Part shown: one piece after another, positions 8,272 to 17,189 of the stretch
Layout: the number at the start of each line of letters is the position of its first letter
Numbering within the stretch: position 1 is the stretch's first letter
Source of the DNA: an uncultured Mucilaginibacter sp.
Lineage (GTDB): Bacteria; Bacteroidota; Bacteroidia; Sphingobacteriales; Sphingobacteriaceae
Assembly (NCBI GenBank): GCA_903864275.1
Contig: CAIPFE010000038.1
Coordinates: 1 to 41,541 of the forward strand
Direction of reading: 5' to 3'
Length of the DNA stretch: 41,541 nucleotides
The notes under the pieces: model-generated
What the model saw: only the letters and a program-made list of their open reading frames with translations
What the model was told of the DNA's origin: nothing
Database searches by the model: none
Position numbers and translations under genes: made by a program

Positions 8272-10767
8272 CTACCTTCCGCCGCCTGCCGGAGCGCCGC
8301 CGCCTACGCCCTGATCACCTTGTTTTAGGTCATCATTATTAATTCCTTTTTTCTTGTCATTCGGGTTGCTGAAGCTTAATTTACCAAAATTGTAGCTAAA
8401 TGTTAGACCAAATGAGCGGAACGGTAATTGAAATTTGCTGGATTGGGTGAAGCCAGGACTACTGATATTAGTGTCAAAGCTTTTATAGGTACTGAATGGC
8501 TGTATAGCGTTTACCCCAAGAGAAAACTTTTTCTTATCGAACTGTTTACGTACACCTACGCCGAATATACTGAACGAAGGATTAGTTCCCTGGATAGTAT
8601 GGCGTGAAGAACTGCCAAAGGCAAAAGATTCTGCAATAAAATCGTGCGGCAGTGTTAAAGTAGCTCTCAAAAATCCTCCGTACTGAACGTAAGTGCCATT
8701 TTGGGTTTGATCAAGATGAAATACACCCGATGGATCTGGCTTATAGGTATAAGCATTAATGTTACCCAAAATAGTTAATATTTTAAAAGGCGTTATGGAC
8801 CCGAAAAAGCTGCCTCCCAATGAATTGTTATTACCTATATTTTGATACGTCGTAATTGTACCACCTTCCACGATGTTATTTACGGTTACTGATATCGGTG
8901 TAGCAATTCCTTCAATCAGGTTAGCGGTGTGCTTATAATATGCCGATAAATTCACTATTGAAGTTTTGATAAAGGTGTTGTAATCTAGTTCAACAGTTTG
9001 AGAAACTTCGGGGCTCAATTCAGGGTTACCCACTGACTGGCTTTGCACATTCGTTTTGTTAACGAAAGGATTCAGAAATTGAAGGCTTGGCCGTGTAATG
9101 CGTTTACTGTAAGCCAGTTTAAGGGTTTGCGTGGCGCTAAGCTTTTTTTGCAATGTAAGGCTCGGCACAAGGGTGTTATAATCCTGACTAAATGGAGAAA
9201 GCGTTTCGGACAAACTTTGCGGATCGCCGGTTATAGACGTGTATTCATCCCTTACGCCAGCTAATATACTATAGCTTTGCGATAAATTTATGGTTAGTAC
9301 AGAATACACTGCGCCTACGTTCTGATTATAACCATACGAGTTTGAATTTATAGGATCATAAACAAATCCGTCACCGTTTGGATCGAAAAGTTGGCTAACC
9401 GAATTTATTCTTCTTACAATGTATTTCCCCCCGGATTCTAATTTAAATATTTTATTGATAGGCAAAGTATAGTCAGTTTGAAGCGTATACTCATTATTAG
9501 TTCCGTTTATATTATTTTTAAGATTTGTAAATACACCTGTGTAAACGTTGGTATAATCCGTTTCACCAACGCTATGGCTCCATTGAGCGGAAAAATCAAG
9601 TTCTTCGCCTTCCTTTTTAAATTTATGAGTATAATCAATATTCCAATCAAATCCGCTGGCCGGAATCGAATGCCCGATAGAATTACTGGTATAGGGATTG
9701 GCGGAAATGGTTTGTGAAATACCATCCGTATTAAACTCGATCTGGGTAAGGCGGATACTTGTATTGATACTGTTAAAGCTGTTGAATTCGTAACCTGCAG
9801 ATACAGAACCTATCACCGCGTGCCTGGTTAGCCTGCTGGTCCCTTTTGTTTCAGTTGTTGTATTGATAGAATCATTATGAATGGTCTGCTGAAAATCTGT
9901 AAGGGATGTTTGCGGCCACGACGCGTTACCGCCCACGTTCATGGTTAAATTAAACCTGTTCTTATTATAATTAAAGTTCATATTACCATTATTCTGGCGT
10001 GTGCCCACACCGCCGCTTATTGATCCGCTGATACCGGAAATATTTTTCTGCTTGGTGATAATATTAATTATGCCGGCAGAGCCTTCTGCATCATATTTAG
10101 CCGAAGGCGAAGTTATTACTTCAATACTTTTGATCTGGTCTGCCGGGATGCCTTTCAATACATCGGATAAGCTAGCCGAGGTAGCGCCCGAAGGTTTACC
10201 GTTGATAAGCACACGCACATTTGCATCGCCGCGCAAAGAAACATTGCCATTAATATCCACCGATACCAGCGGCACCTTTTGCAGCACGTCTGTCGCGCTA
10301 CCGCCTGCAGCTGTAATATCCTTTTCTGCATTGTACACAATTTTATCTATACGGTTTTCTACCAAAGGCGTTTGACCGGTTATGGTAACCTCCTTCAATG
10401 TTTTAGAACCGGGCCGTACCAAAATAACGCCTACATTGTTGTCTGGTTTTGCATCGGTTGTTATAACAGGATCGATAATTTTTGACGGATAACCAATGAA
10501 CGTAAAAGACAACTTATAACTGCCCGGATGTATATTGTCCAGTTTAAAGTTTCCTTTCGCATCAGTTATAACGCCGGTAATAGGCGCTTTTCCACCACTC
10601 CTGTATAAGCCAACAGAAGCGTAATCCAGTGGTTGTTTAGTAACGGAATCGATTAATGTACCGGATATCTTTCCGACAACGGTTGAACCGCCGCCGCCGA
10701 CACCAAATTGTGCATTAGCCGTGATAACAGAACATATAATTGCAATAAGTATATAAAAACGTTTCAT
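8272..10767 (-). CDS. TonB-receptor-like outer-membrane beta-barrel protein
   Basis: The 831-residue protein has a signal peptide (about residues 1-19, ending ITANAQ), a carboxypeptidase-like beta-sandwich domain (about 32-115, VVGKISGTLIDSV to SFTFIGYPSK), a plug domain (about 125-245, with DVLQKVPLV and VRVLINGKPSG) and a long beta-barrel of the OMP_b-brl_3 type. Such proteins sit in the outer membrane and take up nutrients or act as surface proteins; no SusD partner adjoins, so the substrate cannot be guessed. The barrel ends near GKLSF and is followed by a tail of about 27 residues finishing in a glycine-rich GGGAPAGGGR, which is unusual since barrels normally end at an aromatic residue. 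Confidence 0.9.
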   Translation of the reverse strand: MKRFYILIAIICSVITANAQFGVGGGGSTVVGKISGTLIDSVTKQPLDYASVGLYRSGGKAPITGVITDAKGNFKLDNIHPGSYKLSFTFIGYPSKIIDPVITTDAKPDNNVGVILVRPGSKTLKEVTITGQTPLVENRIDKIVYNAEKDITAAGGSATDVLQKVPLVSVDINGNVSLRGDANVRVLINGKPSGATSASLSDVLKGIPADQIKSIEVITSPSAKYDAEGSAGIINIITKQKNISGISGSISGGVGTRQNNGNMNFNYNKNRFNLTMNVGGNASWPQTSLTDFQQTIHNDSINTTTETKGTSRLTRHAVIGSVSAGYEFNSFNSINTSIRLTQIEFNTDGISQTISANPYTSNSIGHSIPASGFDWNIDYTHKFKKEGEELDFSAQWSHSVGETDYTNVYTGVFTNLKNNINGTNNEYTLQTDYTLPINKIFKLESGGKYIVRRINSVSQLFDPNGDGFVYDPINSNSYGYNQNVGAVYSVLTINLSQSYSILAGVRDEYTSITGDPQSLSETLSPFSQDYNTLVPSLTLQKKLSATQTLKLAYSKRITRPSLQFLNPFVNKTNVQSQSVGNPELSPEVSQTVELDYNTFIKTSIVNLSAYYKHTANLIEGIATPISVTVNNIVEGGTITTYQNIGNNNSLGGSFFGSITPFKILTILGNINAYTYKPDPSGVFHLDQTQNGTYVQYGGFLRATLTLPHDFIAESFAFGSSSRHTIQGTNPSFSIFGVGVRKQFDKKKFSLGVNAIQPFSTYKSFDTNISSPGFTQSSKFQLPFRSFGLTFSYNFGKLSFSNPNDKKKGINNDDLKQGDQGVGGGAPAGGGR

Positions 10768-11142
10768 TTGCTGTGATTTTTCTAATTGGAGGCGAAAACA
10801 GATGAAATGTTACAGGCTAATAAGCATTATTTCGCCATTGACCTGAATCGTGACAAATTCGTTACAGAACTTAGTGTGTAAAGTACAACATCAACCATGC
10901 TTTTGCTTGAATTGTCCCCAAACAGCCCGCGATTTCCTGACCTGGCAAATCCGGAGTTTTCATCAGTATGCTTTCTGATTTCATTATTTTGTTTTCGTTT
11001 TCTGCAATATGAAGATGGGTGAATATATGGTTGAATTACACACCCATATCAAATGAAATTTGGGAAATTGGACAACGCCAGGAAAATTCTAACCTATTTA
11101 CCTATGCTCTCAGTATGGCACGAACGAGAAGTAAAAATAAAA
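10768..11142. other. gap upstream of the outer-membrane protein gene
   Basis: I see no gene here. The first 100 bases should hold the promoter of the outer-membrane protein gene, but I could not identify a clear -7 element. A short imperfect hairpin involving GATGGGTG and CACCCAT lies near 11012-11050. Confidence 0.5.
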
Positions 11143-11228
11143 TCTCCGCGACCTTTGTGCCTTCTTAGAGCTTTCTGTGTTTAAAATTAACCACGGAGTT
11201 CACAAAGGAGGCACAAAGATCACGGAGA
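11143..11228. repeat. inverted 9-bp word array
   Basis: The right arm (11188-11228), read in reverse complement, is built of 9-bp words such as CTTTGTGCC and AACTCCGTG. The left arm (11143-11181) carries diverged versions on the plus strand, including ACCTTTGTGCC. The two arms form a long imperfect hairpin just downstream of leuS, so it may serve as its terminator. Confidence 0.8.
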
Positions 11229-11260
11229 CAAAATGTTATGGTTCAGATATCGATGAACCT

Positions 11261-14116
11261 TCAAATCACAATATTTACAATCCTTCCCTTAACAACGATC
11301 ACTTTTTTCGGCGCCTTGCCATCAAGGTATTTTTGAACATCGCCACTTGCTAAAACAGCGGCTTCGATGGCTGGAGCGTCAAGACTAAGTGAAATATTAA
11401 GGTTCATTTTTGTTTTGCCATTGATGGAAACAGGGTAAGCAAATTCATCCTCGATCAAATAAGCCGGGTTGAATTTTGGATAAGGGGTATAGGACAACGT
11501 GCCGGCTTCGTTTCCAAGCATTGTCCATAACTCCTCGCAAATATGCGGCGCATACGGCGAAAGGATGACCACCATCTCCTGCAAAATTGCGCGCTTGTTA
11601 CATTTAAGATCAGTCAATTCATTAACCGCGATCATAAAGCTGGAAACTGAAGTATTAAACGAAAACCGCTCCACATCTTCCTCAACTTTGTGGATGATCT
11701 TATGCAGCGATTTTAATTCGGCTTTGGTCGGTTCATCGTCGGATACATTAAATTTCATAGTCTCATCATGAAACAGCCTCCAAAACTTACGCAGGAATTT
11801 AAATACGCCTTCAATACCGTTGGTGTTCCATGGTTTGCTTTGCTCCAAAGGGCCCAAAAACATTTCGTACATACGCAGGGTATCGGCGCCGTACCGCTCG
11901 ATCAGGTCATCCGGATTAACCACGTTGAATTTTGATTTGGACATTTTTTCAACCTCATGCCCGCAATAGTATTTGCCTTTTTCCAATATAAACTCTGCAT
12001 CCGCAAAATCAGGCCTGAACTTTTTGAATTTATCGAGGTTCAAAACATCATTTTCAACAATGTTAACATCAACATGTAAAGGAGATGTTCTGTATTCCCT
12101 GATCAACCCATGAGAAATAAAGGTGTTGGTGCCTCTGCCTATTTCGTCGATCAACCTGTAAACAAAGTTACTCCGCCCTTGTATCATCCCCTGGTTGATG
12201 AGCTTTTTGAATGGCTCTTCTTCAACCACCAAATTCATGTCCTTCAAAAACTTATTCCAGAAACGGCTATACAGCAAGTGCCCGGTAGCATGTTCGCTGC
12301 CTCCAATGTACAGGTCAACGGCCTTCCAGTATTCAATGGCTTGCTTTGAGGCAAATTCTTTGTCGTTATGCGCATCCATGTAACGGTACCAGTACCAGCT
12401 CGAGCCGGCCCAGCCGGGCATGGTGCTTAGTTCGTATTCGTAGGCTTTGCCGGCGTTAGCCCCCTCTAAATCCGACTTCTGGCTTCCGATTTCTGACTTC
12501 CGGGTTCTATATTTCCAGTCAACCGCCCTCGCCAAAGGTGGCTCCCCGCTTTCTGTAGGCAAGTACTTATCAACTTCTGGCAATACAAGCGGGAGGTCTT
12601 TTTCATCAATTAAATAAGGCAAATCGCCTATAAAATAAACCGGTACCGGTTCGCCCCAGTAACGCTGACGGCCAAATATGGCGTCGCGCATCCGGAAGTT
12701 TACTTTTGCCTTGCCTGCACCCATTTCTTCAAGTTTGGCAACAACGGCTGCGGTCGCCTCCTTATAAGTTAATCCATTGATAAAATCCGAATTAATATAG
12801 CGCCCATCCTTTGTGGGGTCAGCTTCGGTTTCGATGTTTTGTATGTCGATGATGGGTATTATCGGTAAGTTATAGTGTTTAGCAAAAAGGTAATCCCGCT
12901 GATCGCCCGATGGTACTGCCATAACAGCGCCCGTGCCGTAACCGGCCAACACATAATCGGCTATCCAAATCGGTATTTTTTCACCGTTCACTGGGTTTAT
13001 CGCATAACTTCCGGTAAAAGCGCCTGATACCGTTTTGGCATCCGCCATACGCTCCAGTTCCGATTTCTTTTTTGCCTGCGCTATGTATGCGTTAATTGCG
13101 GCTTTTTGTTCCGATGTTGTTAAGGTGGCCACCAGTTCATGCTCGGGCGCAAGCACTAAAAAAGTAGCACCAAAAATTGTGTCAGCACGCGTTGTAAATA
13201 CTTCGATATAATTTTCATCATTCGTAAATCGTAAATCGTCAATCGTAAATCTTACAGAAGCTCCCACACTTTTCCCTATCCAGTTCCTTTGCATTTCTTT
13301 TAAAGGCTCGGGCCAGTCGATTGTGTCGAGGCCTTTTAGCAGGCGGTCGGCGTAGGCAGTGATGCGCATGCTCCATTGCATCATCTTTTTTTGCTCAACC
13401 GGGTAACCACCGCGTTCGCTAAAGCCGTCTTTTACTTCATCATTAGCCAACACGGTACCTAATGCCGGGCACCAGTTCACTGTACTTTCGCGCAGGTAGG
13501 TGAGCCGGTATTTTAACAGTTCGGCTTGCTGGTCGTGATTGCCCAGGGCTTTCCATTCATCGGCTGTAAAGGTTGAAACCTCGTCATCACAAACTGCATT
13601 GATGCCTGCCGAGCCGTTTTGCTCAAAATTTTCCACCAGTTTGGCAATGGATTCAGCCTTATCCGAATCATTATTATACCAGGAGTTGAATAATTGCATA
13701 AAAATCCACTGCGTCCACTTGTAATAATCCGGCGAGCTGGTGCGGACCTCCCGGCTCCAGTCGAACGAGAAACCAAGCTGGTCGAGCTGCCGGCGGTAGG
13801 TGGCAATATTAGCTTCGGTAGTGATAGCGGGATGCTGGCCGGTTTGTATGGCATATTGCTCGGCAGGGAGGCCAAAACTATCATAACCCATGGGGTGCAA
13901 AACGTTAAAGCCTTTCAGTCGCTTATAACGCGCGAAAATATCAGAAGCGATATAGCCCAGTGGATGGCCCACATGTAATCCGGCACCCGATGGGTAGGGG
14001 AACATATCCAGCACATAATACTTGGGTTTGGTGGTTTCATCTTCAGTTTTAAATGTTTGATGATCCGCCCAAAACCGCTGCCACTTTTTCTCTATATCCT
14101 TAAATTGATAATCCAT
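11261..14116 (-). CDS. leuS: leucyl-tRNA synthetase
   Basis: The 951-residue class I synthetase charges tRNA-Leu with leucine. The HIGH motif appears as HVGH (residues 48-51) in PYPSGAGLHVGHPLGY, and KMSKS is at residues 724-728. The editing domain carries FTTRADTIFGATF, and STMPGWAGSSWYWYRYMD marks the return to the catalytic core. The protein is longer than usual, about 860-930 residues. Part of the excess comes from word repeats in frame: residues about 289-300 (FTIDDLRFTND) and about 537-549 (RKSEIGSQKSDLE). Both lie at loops. The ATG at 14116 fits the conserved N-terminus MDYQFKDIEKKWQ. Confidence 0.97.
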   Translation of the reverse strand: MDYQFKDIEKKWQRFWADHQTFKTEDETTKPKYYVLDMFPYPSGAGLHVGHPLGYIASDIFARYKRLKGFNVLHPMGYDSFGLPAEQYAIQTGQHPAITTEANIATYRRQLDQLGFSFDWSREVRTSSPDYYKWTQWIFMQLFNSWYNNDSDKAESIAKLVENFEQNGSAGINAVCDDEVSTFTADEWKALGNHDQQAELLKYRLTYLRESTVNWCPALGTVLANDEVKDGFSERGGYPVEQKKMMQWSMRITAYADRLLKGLDTIDWPEPLKEMQRNWIGKSVGASVRFTIDDLRFTNDENYIEVFTTRADTIFGATFLVLAPEHELVATLTTSEQKAAINAYIAQAKKKSELERMADAKTVSGAFTGSYAINPVNGEKIPIWIADYVLAGYGTGAVMAVPSGDQRDYLFAKHYNLPIIPIIDIQNIETEADPTKDGRYINSDFINGLTYKEATAAVVAKLEEMGAGKAKVNFRMRDAIFGRQRYWGEPVPVYFIGDLPYLIDEKDLPLVLPEVDKYLPTESGEPPLARAVDWKYRTRKSEIGSQKSDLEGANAGKAYEYELSTMPGWAGSSWYWYRYMDAHNDKEFASKQAIEYWKAVDLYIGGSEHATGHLLYSRFWNKFLKDMNLVVEEEPFKKLINQGMIQGRSNFVYRLIDEIGRGTNTFISHGLIREYRTSPLHVDVNIVENDVLNLDKFKKFRPDFADAEFILEKGKYYCGHEVEKMSKSKFNVVNPDDLIERYGADTLRMYEMFLGPLEQSKPWNTNGIEGVFKFLRKFWRLFHDETMKFNVSDDEPTKAELKSLHKIIHKVEEDVERFSFNTSVSSFMIAVNELTDLKCNKRAILQEMVVILSPYAPHICEELWTMLGNEAGTLSYTPYPKFNPAYLIEDEFAYPVSINGKTKMNLNISLSLDAPAIEAAVLASGDVQKYLDGKAPKKVIVVKGRIVNIVI
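12467..12506 (-). repeat. in-frame heptad array inside leuS (second site)
   Basis: Read on the coding strand, the bases run in 7-bp words such as CGGAAGT, CAGAAAT and CAGAAGT. They encode the hydrophilic peptide RKSEIGSQKSDLE, just before the conserved YELSTMPGWAGSSW block. The family normally has a short loop here. Confidence 0.75.
13221..13252 (-). repeat. in-frame heptad array inside leuS (first site)
   Basis: On the coding strand the word GATTTAC and close variants (GATTGAC, GATTTAC, GAATGAT) repeat with a 7-bp period. They encode RFTIDDLRFTND at the entry to the CP1 editing domain, between GKSVGAS and IEVFTTRADT. Confidence 0.78.
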
Positions 14117-14141
14117 TTTATAACATCCGCCTTTGAGGTTG

Positions 14142-14149
14142 CGAAATTA
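14142..14149 (-). promoter_or_regulatory. candidate -7 element of leuS
   Basis: The minus-strand sequence TAATTTCG is one base off the Bacteroidota -7 consensus TAnnTTTG and lies 25 bases before the leuS ATG. No clear -33 TTTG is visible. Confidence 0.3.
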
Positions 14150-14178
14150 AGAAAATCTCTATTAGTATGGTAGTGATT

Positions 14179-14241
14179 GGGTTGGAATAAGTTGTAAAGG
14201 TTGGAACGGGTTGGAATAGGTTGTAAAGGATGGGAGGGTTG
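14179..14241. repeat. tandem heptad array, GGTTGGAATAAGTTG family
   Basis: A 21-bp block (three heptads, beginning GGGTTGG) occurs at 14179 and again at 14208, followed by related words. The family recurs at 39250-39344 and, in reverse complement, at 15517-15563. The remaining sequence to the lipoprotein start at 14490 is AT-rich and holds no gene I can see. Confidence 0.82.
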
Positions 14242-14489
14242 TAATTTTTTGACGGCTCCGTTTGTTTTTCTATTGCCATACCGGAAAACGGCAGGGAAAA
14301 GTGGCCCTTTTTTATTCTCAGGAAAAGCTTGCAGGTTTCGCGTGGTATAATAATTGCCTTATGGGTATCACATTTAATTATTATGTTAATTATTTTATCG
14401 TTGTGGTCTGCAATTAAATATTTACGAAATATAAATGTTAAAGGAAAAAATATAAATCAATAAACCATAAAAATCAAAGCCTAAATGAT

Positions 14490-15269
14490 ATGAAACTTTA
14501 CTCTAAAATTACACTTCCGGTCCTGGTGGGAATGATGATCATTTACACTTCATGTAATAAATTGCCCGCGGTGAAACCGGCACCTCAAACACAAGCAATC
14601 AGCGCTGATTTTATCAGCAGTCAGGTTGCCATGGGCTTTACAAATACAGTATCCGGCTCATATGGCGGTGTGAATTTGAACGCTGGTGTTGATTCTATTG
14701 CTTTGTCGAATTACCAGGGCCCCCAGCATTCATCTAACCAGGATTTATTGTGCGGCTTTTTTAATGATACGAAGGTTAGCTATTATACCAATTCGGGCGA
14801 CACCCGGTCACATACCTCCGGTAACCTTAATTTTTACTTTGATTGCGTTAACGGCAAATCAACAGGTTATACTGCGTACGATTCATTAACTACCACAGGA
14901 AAAGCCCCTTTATATACGTTTGCGTACACTGTAAAGCAGTATTACCAGATCAAAAGTATGAACCAGTCAAATACAATGCTATTCGTAAATGGCCAGTTGA
15001 CTTCGGCTGTTGAGCAAAATTTCGATAACAAAGCTACAAAGCCAATTATCGACAATACCTATTATATTTTGAAAGACCTGACAGTAGATCTCGGGAATAA
15101 AGGCGATATAAAAAGCGGTACGGCTGCCTTTACATCTAACGGCAGCAACAGCTACGGCGCCTGGAAATACGATGGTACAATCATTTTCTACGGTAATCAT
15201 AAAGCCGATATTATCATCGACGGCAAGGTATTCCATGCCGATCTGATAACAGGCAAAATAACTTCTTAA
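14490..15269 (+). CDS. lipoprotein, paralogue 1 of 3
   Basis: The 259-residue protein has a signal peptide and the lipobox YTSC (cysteine 22), followed by NK, so it is expected at the cell envelope. It shares a full-length pattern with the products at 16251 and 17190: SSQVA after the linker, GGVNLNAGV, two cysteines (LCGF and FDCVNG), and a C-terminal block with YGAWKYDGTIIFYGNHKAD and DGKVFHADL. The two conserved cysteines could form a disulphide. I recognise no known domain. A strong terminator follows at 15297. Function unknown; the tandem paralogues suggest recent duplication. Confidence 0.78.
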   Translation: MKLYSKITLPVLVGMMIIYTSCNKLPAVKPAPQTQAISADFISSQVAMGFTNTVSGSYGGVNLNAGVDSIALSNYQGPQHSSNQDLLCGFFNDTKVSYYTNSGDTRSHTSGNLNFYFDCVNGKSTGYTAYDSLTTTGKAPLYTFAYTVKQYYQIKSMNQSNTMLFVNGQLTSAVEQNFDNKATKPIIDNTYYILKDLTVDLGNKGDIKSGTAAFTSNGSNSYGAWKYDGTIIFYGNHKADIIIDGKVFHADLITGKITS

Positions 15270-15296
15270 TTAATTCATTTTATCTAAACCCTGTCG

Positions 15297-15336
15297 AGCT
15301 TTCCCCGGTAAATCGGGGGAAGCTTTTTTTATTTTT
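15297..15336 (+). terminator. rho-independent terminator after lipoprotein 1
   Basis: The stem pairs AGCTTTCCCC with GGGGGAAGCT around a short GGTAAATC loop, followed by a run of seven Ts and ATTTTT. It is 27 bases past the stop codon. Confidence 0.82.
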
Positions 15337-15516
15337 ATATAAGATGATCTATGCCCATAAAGGCGTTCTGCAATGATCTTGACAAAGCATCCTCAAGATA
15401 GTTCAATGGGTATTTTAGCTGATATGGCGGGGAAGAATTTACTCATACATTTAATTGCTATTTAATTTTTTAAAGCGCCCCTAAATTTTTTTATGTTTTT
15501 TAATTAAGGTACCCCT

Positions 15517-15563
15517 TCAACTTTTTAAACAACTTCAACCTTTACAACTTAAAACAACTTAAC
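15517..15563. repeat. CAACTT word array at the end of the phosphatase-like gene
   Basis: The word CAACTT recurs five times with variable spacers. In reverse complement it shares GTTGTAAAGGTTG with the array at 14179-14241. The TAA stop of the minus-strand gene lies inside it. Confidence 0.75.
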
Positions 15564-16005
15564 CCCCTAAAATCTCCAGGCTTTCCTCAATAAATAATTG
15601 CCACACAGGGTCAGGCTGCCAAAGCTCTTCAATAAACTCCTGCATCCCATCCTCATCAAGCTTGTCCACGGCAAACAGGTAAAGGCCCGTAAAGACTGAT
15701 GCCCTGTAATTAGCCGCGCAGTGGACAAATATTTTTTCATCACCGTGTTCATTCATCAGATTGATGAATGATTCAAGTTCAGCAACCTGGGGGCTATCAA
15801 ACAATACCGGGATATGGTGATAGGTTAGTCCAAGTTCTTTTACTGACGAAGCTTCATTGTTTAGTGCGTACTTGCCATCAGACAATCCCAAATTAATTAC
15901 GACGGAGTAGCCTTCATCAGCTATCGACGCCAGCTGCTCCTCCCGCGGCTGGCCTGCGCAGGCCAGCTTATCAGATACCCTGCGAAAATTGTAGATCGCG
16001 CTCAT
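15559..16005 (-). CDS. protein tyrosine phosphatase-like protein
   Basis: The 148-residue product from ATG 16005 (MSAIYNFRRVSDKLACAGQP) resembles the cytosolic phosphatase-like family found next to beta-lactamase-fold hydrolases and in many Bacteroidota. The opening VSDKLACAGQP, the middle VVINLGLSD and the loop FVHCAANYRASVFTGLY fit. The loop has C followed four residues later by R (C-A-A-N-Y-R), one short of the classical CX5R loop, so catalysis by the standard mechanism is uncertain; the variant HCAANxR is a feature of this subfamily. A longer reading from 16086 adds a hydrophobic stretch and is less likely. It lies between two lipoprotein paralogues on the opposite strand. Confidence 0.72.
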   Translation of the reverse strand: MSAIYNFRRVSDKLACAGQPREEQLASIADEGYSVVINLGLSDGKYALNNEASSVKELGLTYHHIPVLFDSPQVAELESFINLMNEHGDEKIFVHCAANYRASVFTGLYLFAVDKLDEDGMQEFIEELWQPDPVWQLFIEESLEILGG

Positions 16006-16250
16006 ATACAAATTTACAAAAAGATAAATATCAAAAATAAAGATTACAAATGTTCTACCGGGCGCATATGGCAAAAAATGGCTCACAAAGGTTGGCGTAT
16101 GTGGGTCAATTAATTGTTAATAACCTATCGGGTGCCTAAAAAGTAATTTCTTAGCTTATTAAGCACAAAAACGCTTTATTCTCAGTTTGCTTATAATTTT
16201 TGCCAATAATTCTTTAGTTTCAGGGATAAATTATTGAAACATTCAACATT

Positions 16251-16994
16251 ATGAAATTTAATTTAAAGGTCGCGCTGCCTGTGCTGGCGGGGGTATTGGT
16301 TATTTATACTTCGTGTAACAAAACCAGCAATGCACCTGCCGCTCAAACAGCAGGCGCTGATGTGGTAAGCAGCCAGGTTGCCGCAAGCCTTACCCAATCA
16401 TTAGCGGGGACTTACGGCGGCGTTAACTTAAACAGCGGGGTAGCTACGCCATCGGTGATCAATGATAACCATACGGTGAATATACCGAATGCATTGTGCG
16501 GATTTACTGCTGATGTCCCCTTAGATTATGACACCAATACCGGCGACACCAAGTCACATACCACAGGCAGGCTTATCTTTTACTTTAATTGTATCAACGG
16601 ACAACCCGCCGGTTACTTTGCCAACGATTCCTTAAGAACTTTAGGTACAGCGCCCGGGTATTCTTTCATGTACGACATAACCCAAAATTATGTTATTAAA
16701 AGCCTGAATTCGAAAAACACGCTCCTTTTTGTAAATGGTAATTTAAAATCGTTTGTTGATTTAAATTATAGCAAACCAGGGATAAAACCAACATCCGATC
16801 ATACTAACTATGTTTTGACCGGCTTAACTGTCGATCTGTCAAATCACAACGATATAACAAGCGGGTTGGCCACCTTTGTCTCAACCGGGAGTAACAATTA
16901 CGGTTCGTGGAACTATATTGGTACCATAAAATACCTCGGTAATCATAAGGCTGATGTTACTATAAACGGCAAAGTTTATCACGTGACGATTTAA
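16251..16994 (+). CDS. lipoprotein, paralogue 2 of 3
   Basis: The 247-residue protein begins MKFNLKVALPVLAG and has the lipobox YTSC (cysteine 22). It is the closest of the three paralogues to the one at 14490: the blocks GGVNLNSGV, LCGF, FNCINGQPAGYF and GSWNYIGTI plus GNHKADVTINGKVYH line up with it along the whole length. It ends shortly after that last block. Exported lipoprotein of unknown function; no domain recognised. About 195 bases separate it from the third copy, without a clear terminator, so the two could be co-transcribed. Confidence 0.78.
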   Translation: MKFNLKVALPVLAGVLVIYTSCNKTSNAPAAQTAGADVVSSQVAASLTQSLAGTYGGVNLNSGVATPSVINDNHTVNIPNALCGFTADVPLDYDTNTGDTKSHTTGRLIFYFNCINGQPAGYFANDSLRTLGTAPGYSFMYDITQNYVIKSLNSKNTLLFVNGNLKSFVDLNYSKPGIKPTSDHTNYVLTGLTVDLSNHNDITSGLATFVSTGSNNYGSWNYIGTIKYLGNHKADVTINGKVYHVTI

Positions 16995-17189
16995 AGCAGG
17001 TAAAATATAAAGCCATAACGAGAGCTATTAAACCGGATGTTTTTAATCCCGCAGGTCCCTTATCATTTCCGGCATCTTATTTGCAAGCTTTTATCTAAAA
17101 ACCCGCACCGCCGGGAAAATTATTCTTCAAATTTTTATTAAAAATTATTCTTTTATTAACTTTATTACAAACAGAAACGAAGCCTTATC

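Noticed and set aside
8101..8328. Plus-strand frame across the mutS-like gene end
   Set aside because: It is a translated octad repeat plus the antisense of the glycine-rich tail.
10001..10375. Plus-strand frame of 124 codons opposite the outer-membrane protein gene
   Set aside because: It mirrors the conserved plug domain of the minus-strand gene and has no family likeness.
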